DNA from: Pinus tabuliformis
Taxonomy: Eukaryota > Streptophyta > Pinopsida > Pinales > Pinaceae
DNA length: 64,000 nt
NCBI GenBank assembly: GCA_031772625.1
Contig: CM062805.1
Coordinates: 518,486,102 to 518,550,101 of the forward strand
Reading direction: 5' to 3'
Every line of letters starts with the position of its first letter. Positions within the stretch are counted from its first letter, which is position 1. This document shows positions 47,701-59,170 of the stretch, in pieces. Position numbers and translations under genes: made by a program. The notes beneath the pieces are model-generated. The model was not told where the DNA came from and did not search any database. It worked only from the letters and a program-made list of their open reading frames with translations.

Positions 47701-48141
47701 TAGAGAGGCCTTTTCTTTATGAGTGATCTATTGATTATCGAATCCTATATGGGAGAGCACTACAAGGTCCATATCAACATGAAGTGTAGATATTGCGGGA
47801 AATTTAGATCAAAGATTTGCAAACTATCCAGATAGGGGACATTACAAGAGTCATCTTGAATGAGGATAACCAAAAGTTGTTGGTTTCAATCTTCAAGGAA
47901 GAACCATGGGAAGCATCAAAGAGCATGTAACAATATAAGGGTTGAAGCTCGAATGGTTTCATGGGAGACTTCTATAGATAGCATAAAGCAATGGTGAGTT
48001 GGCATCTTCTTCATTTCCATCCCCTAACACATCCTTTCTTGCACGAAACCCAAAATAAATGAATCTCGTTGGTTTTGCTATGTGTCATTCAGCATCATTG
48101 TGCAATATTTCATATAAGGTCTCAACGAAAATCATTAGAAA
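44764..48141 (+). repeat. Repeat A, copy 2
   Basis: Matches 37235-41447 with two deletions. Carries integrase C-terminal remnants at 45090-45500 (VVNVDNFKLYEPSMLDLEEE) and a protease remnant at 45510-45673 (NCLVDCSAPVKVMPLF). The rest is non-coding. It lies inside an old copia LTR, so the copy is an insertion or a segmental duplication. Confidence 0.8.
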
Positions 48142-49025
48142 TCAGATAAAGTGCATGGAGGGTTTCTAACCAGGTAAACTTAGAAACTTCAACATGGCAT
48201 TAGAGTGTGATTGCAGATCACAATAGGACTAAATGACATTAACCGAGTAGAGCAATATCCAAAGAAAACAATTGTCTCGAGGTGACAAAAGTTGTTTCTA
48301 GCAGAGCAGCAACAAGGAAGGGTAACATAGTGCCTTTGTCATCAATGGTGAGCTGGGAAGAGGCAACGCAAAGGTGAAGGAAGGAAAGAGAAGCCTCACG
48401 CATAGCCATGCAATAACTGGGAGGGATGATGGATTTGGCTGAGGAGGCCACGTTGTAGTGTCGAGATTGCGCAGAGCCTAGGAGCTATCACCTTCAGGTT
48501 GCTACGGTTTAGAAGGCTACATGAATATTGCAGAGTGGAGATGGTGAGGTACTGTAGTCAGAATAGTACTTGACAATGAAAGGCCAGAGGAGTTGCTCTC
48601 AAGGGTTTCTAGATGAGGAACTTGGATCAGTGGTGTGATTACACAAGATGATCATAGTAGGAGGCATCTCAACAAGCGGGAGAAGGATTTCCAAGGGGGA
48701 AATCAGGACCTAGAGGGAGTCTAGAAGAGAACTTCCAGACGAGTAGTAGAGACTCAGAGGATTCGAACGGAGAACTTCCAGGAGGGAAGTAGAGGAGTAT
48801 CATGGCACTACACGGAGTAAGAGACCAAGATAATCTAGACAGAGCATTTAAATTCATAGTTTGGAAGATCTGAATCTTATATGTACTTGACAGGAATCGT
48901 GTCAAGAACTTCACCTTGAAGGTAATAGCTGTCCTGGTCGACCCCAGTGATAATGAGAGGTACGAGGAGGAGATGGTGAGGGTCAAGAGCATTATTCTTG
49001 ATGGGGTCAAGGGTCCTATAGTACC
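48142..49025 (+). pseudogene. Old copia LTR end, primer site and gag N-terminal part
   Basis: 48142-48191 matches the LTR end at 57788-57837. TGGCATTAGAG at 48195 is a decayed initiator-Met primer site. 48840-49025 reads NFTLKVIAVLVDPSDNERYE and VKSIILDGVKGPIVP, a copia gag capsid-like region, cut exactly at target duplication GTACC. 48200-48840 is leader with no clear coding. Confidence 0.7.
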
Positions 49026-50094
49026 TGTTATCACCTAGATTGACATCAAGCTGAACGGAGGCAATTCCAGGGTAACCACAAACTGTGCTTAACCTAGTAG
49101 CTAGCCCTACTAGGCCGGGAGAGGGCTCTCTCCTTGTGGATCTCAGCCAAGATGACTAGATCAAGGAAAATATTTTAGGCTAGGTATAGTAGCTCTAAAG
49201 GTTTTGATTGAATTTGTTGGTGTTTTGCTGGATCAAATGGAGTTGGGCAGTTTAGGTCTAGGAAATTAGGTCAGAATTGTAGGGTGTTTTATGGGGAAAG
49301 GTAGGCATAGGCTTTTGCACTTCAAACTTAATGGTGTGAGGTGTTTAATACTGAGAGGAGTTGGGGAGGGCATGTGACAATCATGGATCCTTCTCAAACA
49401 ATAGAAAACATGAAATATTTAATGATTTCCCAAGGTAGAGCAATGTTACAATGGATTCGACCTATCTAACTTGATAACATTGAATAAGAAGCAATGAAAT
49501 GGATGATGGCATACATAAAATATGTAAACAAATGATTACAAAAGAAGAAACTATGCTAGAACTCCATACCACAGGGATCCCATAAAAATAATTGTAAATC
49601 TTATTAATTTCCTTGCCAAATTGCTTACAATGATGTACAATCAAGGATTGAGCATCTAAGTGAGTCCAAACTCTAAAAATAACTAATAAAACACATGATA
49701 TAGGCATCACAACCACTCATCCTAGCCTCAGGGGTCGACTCCATGAGAAGAGGAGCTGTTTCAACAAACTATAAACAAGGAACTGGTTTCCACGCCACCT
49801 AACAACTTGCCTCTAAAAGAAGGGAAACTGATTCATTGTCCTCAAAACAACTTTTAATCCAATGAATCTACCCTCTATCACTATTTACCTACCATAATTA
49901 CATGTCAAATCATCATTTACATTGGTAAAATATCCATCATGAGAGAAAATCCACAATCATAGTGAAAAACTGGAAAAATAGGCATCCCTAGCAAAATTTG
50001 CCCTACGTGCAGCGCCACTGGCTCAACGTGTAGTGCCACTTTTAGGCCCCTTTTGGAGACCTTCCTGACATCCCAATTGAGCCCATGATAGCCC

Positions 50095-51846
50095 ATGATT
50101 CTCATCAAGGGGACATACTTGTTCTCAAGAAATTTGAAAGGAAAAAGCCTCTTCACCTGATTTCTATGTTAAGGTTTAATGTAAGGCTCATAATAATGTT
50201 CATCAAGATCCTAGGCCTTATACCACTTCTCACCAACATTAGGAATCCTCGTGGCATCAGAAATGATGGATGGTGACACTTTGAAAGTTACCCCAGCAAG
50301 AGTCACTTTATTGTTTTGAAGATGAGTTACAAAGAGTCTAGTGAGCTTTCGGTGAAATTGGACTCTCTACACATCCCTTAGGTTTGTTGGATCTTCTCTT
50401 GTGATCTTGCCTCCCTTATGAGGTATTTTGTGCTGCCTAGCTCTATATGCTGAACTATCATTAGTTTTGTTTCGCTCTTCATATTCATGATCTTCTCTAT
50501 CCATGTTTACAAGATTTTTTAGAAAGGGTTGAAGGGAATGAGTGGGAGTCTTTAGGATTGTAGGGATGTGTTTAGGGTAGATTTAGAAAAAATATGAATT
50601 ACGAGAGTGAGGGAAAGGGGTTTTAGGATGAGGGATATAATGAGGGGATATGGATGAGGGGATAGGTAATGATGTAAAGAGGGTTTCTATTTCTACTGAT
50701 GGGTGGTGAGAAACAAAGAAGTTAGAGTTTTGTAGAAGAAACTAGGATTTGATTTTAAGTGTGACGAAAATGTCTATAACTTTCATTGTGCAAGCTAAAA
50801 ATAAAGTGGAGAAGGGAAACTTACTTGTAAAAGAGGAAATAGCAGAGAATTTGGTGAATTTTTTGGTGTTATGGATGATTTGGTGGCTTACTACCCAACA
50901 CACAGGGCCTTCTCTCAAACGCACAGTGCCTAGTCCTCCACGCAACGCCTTTGTAAATTTGAACAACTAAAAATTGCCAGGAGCACAACACCCTTCTCTA
51001 CGCGTAGTGCCTTGTCCCCTACGTGCAGTGCCGACCTATTTTCTCCAGAAGTAGAATGCCTTACTCCCTACGCGTAGTGCCCTTTTTCTTCTGCCCAAAA
51101 TCTCTTAAATTTCACCTTTTGCTCTTACCTTTGGACTTCTTTGCTTGCAAGATGAGCATAATGACTTAGAAAATGGAATGTGAGGGTTTATATATGAGTA
51201 CAAATTTGATTTTTCACTTTAGAAAAACCCACTTTTAAATGTTCCTTATCTTTTTCAAAATTATATTTTTTTAATTCCTTTTCTCATTTTGTCTTTGCAG
51301 GTGGATCAATGCTCATGCTGACTTGATTTTTGTACTGCTTTTTTGTTAGACAGTATGAACAGATACTTAGGAGCGGTTGGGAACCATTATTACATATAGA
51401 AACTTAAAATTACATAAGAAATGTAAACAAAGTCAAAATACTCTATTTTCACCTCAAAAACATGCTTTTGAGGTGAAAATTACATTAGGTTACAAAAACA
51501 ATATTTTTAGTAGGATATGACTTCCAAGCCATCATGCTTGACTTATTGATCATCCTCATGCCCTTGTTGACCTTTATTTACATTTGAAAATCAGTTTTTT
51601 GACCTTGGTAATGAAACCCTAGACCTAATGAAATCAAACCTTAAGACCTAATGAAATGCACTGCAGATTGAGGATCAACAAGTATAGTCTATAAGGGAGG
51701 AGTTGAAGAGAAAAAAACCATTAGTGGATACATATATCATGAACTAATGGAGTGATGAAACATTTACAGTATCGAACTCCTACTATGAAAATGCAAAAGA
51801 GCAAATTGTGATCCCTGATGGAAGTATGAAAAGATTGACACTAACA
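50095..51846 (+). repeat. Direct repeat E, copy 1 (LTR-like)
   Basis: Matches 53594-55408. Contains CTACGCGTAGTGCC-type short repeats at about 50998-51085 and ends GACACTAACA. On the minus strand its left part encodes the beginning of the antisense protein (KRLFPFKFLENKYVPLMRI), interrupted at 50095. Confidence 0.75.
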
Positions 51847-52407
51847 TTGGCTCCAATGGGGATGGTAGCTCCTTGGAGGTGCCAAGAACATCGTAGACCA
51901 AGTAGCTTTATCCATTGGGCATGGAGTAAAAAACAAACTCAATCTGAAATACATGACTAAATACTGACGACTCATAGACACAAACTGACTTTTACTCAAC
52001 TAAAAACTGACTCAATACTAAAACACAACTAACAAACTAGAAAAGATGCTTAAAATGGAGCTTATTCAATAAAAGCTACTCTAACTATGCCATTCATCAC
52101 CTGATCAGGTGAAATGAAACAACCAACGCAACCAAGTAAGAATTCTGGATGCTATTTGAATTCTCTTCAAGTGCTTGCTTATGAACAACAAGAGAGAACT
52201 ACTAAAAGGAAAATCCCATGAAAACTTCTAAACAAATCCAAATTTTTCCAGATTGAATAATATGGATTCTCTATCTGACTCCACAAATACTGCACAAGGA
52301 TCTTGAAATTCATGTGCACTGGGACTTAGCTCATCCAATGGATTACTTTGCTTCTCCTCATGCCATGAATGTAAACTTTCATATGAGCTTTGTGATGAGA
52401 CTTCTGC
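51847..52407 (+). other. Short internal stretch after repeat E1
   Basis: Begins with the primer-site-like TTGGCTCCAATGGGGATGG. The remainder has no recognisable gag or pol; most of the interior of the element seems deleted. Confidence 0.45.
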
Positions 52408-54000
52408 TCAAAATGACAAAGAAACCGACTTTGAAGTCAAGTTTGTACCAATACATTTTCCAAGCTCATAGTTAGCTAATGGAGAAGGACTTTGACTGCA
52501 GACATCATCCAACACATCAGCTATTGGATCGTGAAAAACTTGAAAACTATGTTGCGACCCATTTTTTATTAGTTCCAATGAGATTGCATGATTTTCTATA
52601 GGCTGCTCATTTGAAGATATACTATGCAAAATTCCCTTCAAAAACTGAAATGATTCAAAACATAATGGTACGGAATCATCTTGCATCATTTGGTCATATG
52701 TTCTAGCTTCCAAGTCTTCATCTACAACCTATCATTCAATGGCATTTGGGGGTTGTAAATCTAGATATGAGAAGTCTTGAACAAGTATTTCATTGCCCTC
52801 TAGATGGTCTAGATCAAAACCTATCAACAGTTGATTTCTGATTGCACGAAAGTTATCTCTGATGAACTGAAACGAAGTAAAACAAAAAGGTAATTACCCT
52901 TCACTTACTTCAACATTTGCTACACTTTCCTCCTCGCTTCCATAGCTGATATGCATCAGCTGATCACTATATTTGAGCTGCTGAAAGTGAACTTCGTCCT
53001 TCATTAAACTAGCTATTGATTTGTCTACAAGATAAGCTTTTGTTTGGAGAACATAAAAATCATCATACTGATCAAACTTAGGGAAATCATCAATATAAAA
53101 CACATCATCAAGCATACATGTCATATCAACAGATCTCTCTTCTCCAAGATGATCTGTAAAACAATTATTATCAGATCTATGACAACTGGGATAAAAAATA
53201 AAATGTTTTGGGTCAGCGACTTGTTTCCTCAGCAGTTCTTGTCTCCTTGATCTCTTCTCCTGTTTCGACTTGACTGGAAGGTCCCCTTGCTTCTTGAGGC
53301 ATTGGTGAAGGAACTTGAGGACGCCTAAATATGTCATGAGCAATAAATGTCTCCCAAGGGATGTTGAGGAGACTGAGATGATGACGAACACAACTTTTTA
53401 TCAAGGAGTAGTGGTAGAGGCTACTCATCTGCTCAGGGTATGGCTTCTTCTGCTCTAGATAAGCCATCTTCTCAATGCTTCTGAACAAAAAGTATGAGAG
53501 GTTTAGCATCTTCACCCTTGTAAAATGCATGAGGAGCCTGATGTGGTAAGTGTACAACCTAGAAATATGCCCTCACAAGTGAAATATTTGATGATGATTC
53601 TCATCAAGGGGACATACTTGTTCTCAAGAAATTTGAAAGGAAAAAGCCTCTTCACCTAATTTCTATACTGAGGTTTAATGTAAGGCTCATAATAATGTTC
53701 CTTAAGATCCTGAGCCTTATACCACTTCTCACCAACATTAGGAAACCTGGTGGCATCTGAAATGTTGGATGGTGACACTGTGAAAGTTACCCTAGCAAGA
53801 GTCACTTTATTGTTTTAAAGATGAGCTACAAAGAGTCTAGTGAGATTTGGGGGAAATTGGACTCTCTCCACTCGTTTACAGAAATCATAGCATCCAAGAT
53901 GTCTAAAACATGAAACAGCCAACTGAGAAGCCTACAGTTCCCTTATGTTTGTTGGCTCTTCTCTTGTGATCTTGCCTCCCTTATGAGGTTTTTTGCGCTG
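52408..54000 (-). pseudogene. Antisense retroelement-type coding relic, unidentified
   Basis: Minus-strand frames in order: FVERVQFPPNLTRLFVAHLK-like sequence (54000-53600), LLMHFTRVKMLNLSYFLFR and SSLYHYSLIKSCVRHHLSLL (53557-53213), then YIDDFPKFDQYDDFYVLQ (53100-52894) and DSVPLCFESFQFLKGILH (52713-52408). Stops and frame changes separate them. It looks like one former protein of ~500 residues. It could be the antisense ORF known from some Tat-lineage gypsy elements, or the gag/linker of a gypsy element inserted in minus orientation. I cannot decide. Confidence 0.45.
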
Positions 54001-55408
54001 CCCGCTCTATCTGCTATACTATCACTAGCTGTGTTTTGCTCTTAATATTCATGATCTTCTCTATCCATGTTTACAATATTTTTTAGTTGCACGCCTTTAG
54101 AAAGGGTTGAAGGGAATGAGTGGGAGTATTTATGATTGTAGGGATGTGTTTAGGGTAGATTTAGAAAAAATATTAATTATGAGAGTGAGGGAAAGGGTTT
54201 TTAGGATGAGGGATATAATGAGGGGATATGGATGAGGGGACAGGTAATGATGTAAAGAAGGTTTTTAGTTGTAGTGAAGGGTGGTGGGAAACAAAGCAGT
54301 TAGGGTTTTGTAGAAGAAACTAAGGTTTGATTTTAAGTGTGAAGAAAATGTCTATAACTTTCATTGTGCGAGCTAAAAATAAAGTGGAGAAGGGAAACTT
54401 ACTTGTAAAATGGGAAATAGCAGAGAATTTGGTGAATTTTTTGGTGTTATGGATGATATGGTGGCCTACTGCCCAACGCGTAGCACCTAGTCCTAGTCCT
54501 ATGCGCAGTGTGTTTGTAAATTTGAACTACTAGAAATTTCCAGGAGTGCAGCACCCTGCTCTACGCGCAGTGCCTTGTCCCCTACGCGCAACACCAACCT
54601 ATTTTCTCCAGTAGCACAACACCTTACTCCCTACGCACAATGCTTATTTTCTTCTGCCCAAACTCACTTAAGTTTCACCTTTTGCTCTTACCTTTGGACT
54701 TCTTTGCTTACAAGATGAACATAATGACTTAGAAAATGGAATATGAGGGTTTATATATGAGTACAAATTTGATTTTTCACTTTAGAAAAACCCACTTTCA
54801 AATGTTCCTTGTCTTTTTCAAAATTATGTTTTTTAATGCCTTTTCTCATTTTGTCTTTGCAGGTGGATCAATGCTCATGCTGACTTAATTTTTGCAGTGA
54901 TTTTTTGTTAGGCAGTAGCAACAGATACTTAGGAGAGGTTGGGAACCATTATTACATATAGAAACTTAAAATTATATAATAAATATAAACAAATTCAAAA
55001 TACTCTGTTTTCACCTCAAAAACATTTTTTTGAGGTGAAAATTACATTAGGTTACAAAAACAATATTTTCAGTAGGCTATGACTTCCAAGCCATCATGCT
55101 TGACTTATTGATCATCCTCATGCCCTTGCTGACCTTTATTTACATTTGAAAATCAGTTTCTTGACCTTGGTAATGAAACCCTAGACCTAATGAAATCGAG
55201 CCCTAGGACTTAATGAAATGGACTGTAGATTGAGGATCAACAAGTATAGTCTATAAGGGAGGAGCTGAAGAGAAAAAAACCATCATTGGATCCATACATC
55301 ATGACCTAATGGAGTGATGAAACATTTACAGTATGGGACTCCTACTATAAAAATGCAAAAGAGAAAATTTTGATCCTTGATGGAAGTATGAAAACCCTGA
55401 CACTAACA
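53594..55408 (+). repeat. Direct repeat E, copy 2 (LTR-like)
   Basis: Second copy of 50095-51846 with scattered substitutions and a ~60-bp segment (around 53870-53930) absent from copy 1. Ends GACACTAACA, directly followed by target duplication GTACC. Confidence 0.75.
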
Positions 55409-56040
55409 GTACCACACATAGCTGAGAAGGAAATGGAATTTGAGATGTGAGAGGCTCTCAAGAAGTTGTACCAACATACTTATGTGCAGAGAAGAATGAT
55501 GCTTGAGAATCATATGAGGTCGTATCAGATGAAGAAGGGACAATCGATTGACACCTTCCTCGGAGGATTGAATGAGATCTGAGATTAGTTGACTGCTATA
55601 GGGGCAACACCGAATCAGGAGATAATGGTGAGGACAACCCTAAATGTTATCTAAGAAGACTAGGAGGTATTTGTCTAGAGTATACTAGGCAGAGGGACAC
55701 TTCCACCTTGTGACAAGATGTGGGCAGCTCTTCACCAAGAAGAGATTAGACAACAATCGAAGACGGGTAGCAGCAGCAAGGGGATCAAAGTCAAGCAACA
55801 GGAGGAAGATGTGGCCTTAGCATCTAAGGGAAAGAAGGAAAAGTGAAAGAAGAATGATCTCTCCAAGCTCAAGTGCTTCCACTGTGGGGATCTGGGTCAT
55901 TATGCGACCGAGTGTACAGGGAAGAAGAGTAAGAGAGAGTCTTCTGAGACTAAGGCAATGCCAGCACGGGTAGAGAAGGAAGTTTTGAAAAATGATGATT
56001 GTGCCATGAGTGCACACGCACCACTTGAGAAGAAGTAGGG
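55409..56040 (+). pseudogene. Old copia gag, central part and zinc knuckle
   Basis: Reads VPHIAEKEMEFEM, EALKKLYQHTYVQRRMMLEN, KKGQSIDTFLGGLNE and, at 55878-55919, the knuckle CFHCGDLGHYATEC (C-x2-C-x4-H-x4-C), followed by a Lys/Arg-rich segment. At least five stops interrupt the single frame, otherwise kept in phase, so decay is by point mutation rather than indels. Confidence 0.82.
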
Positions 56041-56733
56041 AGACATGGAGTTGTAGTCAGATGTACTACAAGCGATTAGGGGTAAGATCCTCTAGGTACC
56101 TAGCCTCTTGGATTAGACCTTGGTACAAGAGCCCTGACAAGGAGTAGCAGGACTGGTTGAGTCGACAGAGACGGATGTGGATGGAGAGGCAGAGAGAGCT
56201 ATAATGCAAAACTCCTGAGACAGCACAAGGCTAGCAGGCTGCAGTAGTGTGAGAGGGACAAGAGTGTTTCACTAGTACAGGATGGCACATAGAGGTGTGC
56301 AATGGTGTGAGATGCTAGGAGTTATTGCAGTAGCGCAAAGGTCAGAGAGGGAGAAATTGTCAACGGGAGAGGGAGCTCCAACGTTAGGGGTGTCTCTAGT
56401 GAAACAGGGAGGTGATTTAGGAGATCAGTTACTTACTTCTCAGTAACTGAGTTGCAATGCAGTAGTGGGAAACACGATGCAACATGATGAGAGGAGGTGC
56501 AGTGCAGATGTAGTGCTGGGAGAAAGGACCAGCAGCAACACGAATGTAGAGGGAGCTATCATAAAGATGCAACAGTGGTAGTGGTAGAACCATGGGTAGT
56601 AGTACAAGATGCAGCAATGTAGAGGATGTTGGGCAAGAAGGCCTATCATCATCACAGGTACCGATGTCAGATGATTAGAGTAATACTCAGTAATGAGTAT
56701 TGCTAGAGCACAATCCTCACTAGGAAGTAATCT
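56041..56733 (+). other. Decayed copia interior, no pol recognisable
   Basis: Follows gag directly and runs to the 3' LTR. AGTAGT/GCAGTAG-rich text without protease, integrase or RT motifs; pol is deleted or beyond recognition. Confidence 0.5.
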
Positions 56734-57837
56734 TGATTTGGGTTAACATCGAATATGCTCTAGCCACGCAATTTGCTGGAGAGGTTGGGGCACATGAGAT
56801 ATCCAATACCCAGAAAGGGTTTGGGTAGATTCTAAACATATCAAGAGATATTAAAATAATTAATATTTTAATGGAGTTAGACTTAGGGAAAATAAAATAT
56901 TAATGTGTATTAATATGAATTTGTGTTAAAATGGTCCAAAATAAATCGATCAAGCCAAATCTAATCTTAGCCTTTGATTAGGGACATAATCTTGGCCATT
57001 GAGATGTCAACAAGAAAAGTATAAGAGGAGGCTTGAGGATCACTTGGAGAATACACCAGAGATGATCAGTCATTCTATTCCCTAGAGCAGGGTTTACTAA
57101 GAGAGATAGAATCAGTGATCAGAGAGAAATTGAGGGGCATTGAGTATAGAGAGACAGAGAGGTAGAGATAGTATTGGGAGAGCAGCTAGAGATAGTGACA
57201 TAGGAGCAGTGAGTGCTCACACAGGGCCACACAGAGGCAGCGAAGTGTTGCACAAAGCACCAGAGAGGCTAGTGTAGCTAAAGCAGAGTGTCAAAGAGAT
57301 GACGCAGGGCCTCCTAGGGCTGATAAAGGCTTATATAGGCTGACACAGGGCCTCCTGGGGCTAATGCAGGGCCAACGTTGTGCTAGAAGAGGCTGACATA
57401 GTCTAGATAGGCAGACGCTAGGGTTTCTAGAGTCATATTTGTGTTGAGTAGCTGCTGGAAGTATTATTCGGGGTTTTAGCCAGGAGATTTGTCAGAAACT
57501 GAGAGGTATTACTGCCAAGGAAATTCACTGGTGGGTAGGCCTTTTCTGGCACCCCTACTGTACTATGATATTGCTTAATAAGAAAACCCATTAGATAGTT
57601 GCACGGGTTTTCCAAGATTGGGTTTTTCTGGGGAAATTAGTCCAAAACTAATGGTGTCATATGATCTGTTTGTTTATGTTTCTTTTAGTTGATGATATAT
57701 AATATGTTGAGCATGCACTACTATTTATTTTCAGTATTTACTGTGTAAATAACTTGTTAAGGAAAATAACAAGTACGTAGGAATAAATTAGATAAAGTGC
57801 ATGGAGGGTTTCTAACTAAGTAAACTTAGAAACTTCA
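56734..57837 (+). repeat. Old copia 3' LTR (~1.1 kb)
   Basis: Aligns with the split left LTR (42423-42570, 44236-44720, 48142-48191). Near 56875 it shows the site without the PLE. Ends AAACTTCA. Confidence 0.72.
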
Positions 57838-57929
57838 ATAGTAGGAGGCAAGCCTATGGTTAAAATAAGGGCTAGGACAAGGTAGTTTCAGACAAAGGGA
57901 TACTTTTGGTTGGGCACAACATTGTTTTC

Positions 57930-59170
57930 CCAATGACTTGATTGGGTTCCCAAGTCTAAAAAAAAGTGAGGATATATATGAGGGCATGATAGCTAGGGAG
58001 TACGAGGGTATGACAAGTAATGCTAGGAAGTACCAACACATGCTAGACATTTCCAAGGCATGACAGAAATTCCAAGGCAAGCCAAGCACTAAGGCATGCC
58101 AAGATGTGTTAGGTGTTAGGGTCTGGCGTGAACGCATGCTAGGGAGTGTCAAGGTCATGTGTCAGGGAAACACAAGTGTAAGCTAGTTTAGAATGCATAG
58201 AAATGAAGTGCAACAAGTTCTAGGTGTGCTAAGGAGGAAGTGACAAGGTATGATAGGCAACTTCAAGGCATGTTAGAGTGCTAGGGAAGCATACCACGAT
58301 GTGTCAAGTCCCAAGGTGTGCCAATGCATGCTAAGGAGTGTGAGGGAAACACAAGGGAGAAATAGGTAAAAATTCATGGAAATGCATAAATATGAGTGTT
58401 TGATAGGGAGTGTTAGTGAGTTTCAGATGTACTAGGGAGGGAGTTACATGGTACGCTAGGCAATGGTAAGTCATGTTGGAGTGCCAGGGAAACATGTGTC
58501 CAAGATGTGTCAGGTGCCAATATGTGCTAAGAAGTCTCAAGGAGTGTGAGGGAAACACAAGTGAGTACTAGGTCAAAATGCATGGAAATGAATGAATAAC
58601 AATGTGTGACAAGGAGTGTGAGCGAGTTCTAGGTGTGCTAAGGAGGGAGCGACATGGTATGCTAGGTATCACGAATTCATTCTAGATTGCCAAGGTGACA
58701 TGCGCCCAAGATGTGACAGGTGCCAGGGTGTGCCAACATGTGCTATGAGGTGTTAGGGAGTGCCAGGGAAACACAAGGGAACATTAGTCAAATTAGTGCA
58801 TGAAAATGAATAAATAAGAGTTTGTGATAGGAAGTGTGAATGAGTTCCAAGTGTGCTACAGAGGGAGTGACAAGGTATGACGGGCAATGTTAAGGCATGT
58901 TAGAGGTTAGAGCAACATTCCAAGATGTGTTAGGTGCTAGGGTGTCTAATGCATGCTAGGAAGTGTTATGGAGTACCAAAGAAGCACAAGGGAGTGCTAG
59001 TTTCAAATGCATAGAAATGAATGAACAAAATTGTGTGATAAGGAGTGTCAGTGAGTTCTAGGTTTGCTGAGGGAGTGACAAGGTATGTTAGGTAGTGTCA
59101 AGGAATGTTAGAGTGCAAGGCGACATGCTAATATTTGTTAGGTTCAAGGGTGTGCTAATATGTGCCAAGG
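57930..59170. repeat. Tandem satellite, ~180-220 bp units, about five copies
   Basis: Anchor string ATGCATRGAAATGAA recurs near 58193, 58373, 58579, 58798 and 59008. Between anchors come ordered motifs GGAGTGTGAGYGAGTTCTAGG, GCTAAGGAGGGAG, GACAAGGTATG, AAGATGTGTCAGGTGCCA and GGGAAACACAAGGGA. Units are diverged. It immediately precedes the TATA-containing part of a gypsy LTR and may be its U3. Confidence 0.8.

Larger units (their letters stand above)
49026..55408 (+). mobile_element. 6.4-kb LTR-type insertion in copia gag, internal repeats
   Basis: Target duplication GTACC (49021-49025 and 55409-55413); termini TGTTATCACC and GACACTAACA. Removing it restores the gag reading GPIVP to HIAEKEMEF. 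A ~1.8-kb direct repeat (50095-51846 and 53594-55408) ends CTAACA in both copies, as LTR ends would. After the first copy, TTGGCTCCAATGGGGATGG resembles a decayed tRNA-Asp-type gypsy primer site (TTGGCGCC...GGGGAT), suggesting plus orientation. But the first kilobase has no counterpart in the second repeat and no pol is present, so the architecture is only partly solved. Antisense frames occupy 52408-54000. Confidence 0.7.
42423..57837 (+). mobile_element. Old Ty1/copia element with multiple insertions
   Basis: Left LTR pieces at 42423-42570, 44236-44763 and 48142-48191 align with the right LTR at 56734-57837. Between them, on the plus strand, lie a degenerate primer site (TGGCATTAGAG at 48195) and gag sequence at 48840-49025, continued at 55409-56040. 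A PLE (42571-44225), repeat A copy 2 (44764-48141) and a 6.4-kb insertion (49026-55408) interrupt it. The pol region is gone. I could not find a clear target duplication. Confidence 0.7.

Noticed and set aside
56429..56655. Leucine/histidine-rich minus-strand frames
   Set aside because: Arise from GCAGTAG/TGGTAG-rich text in the decayed copia interior.
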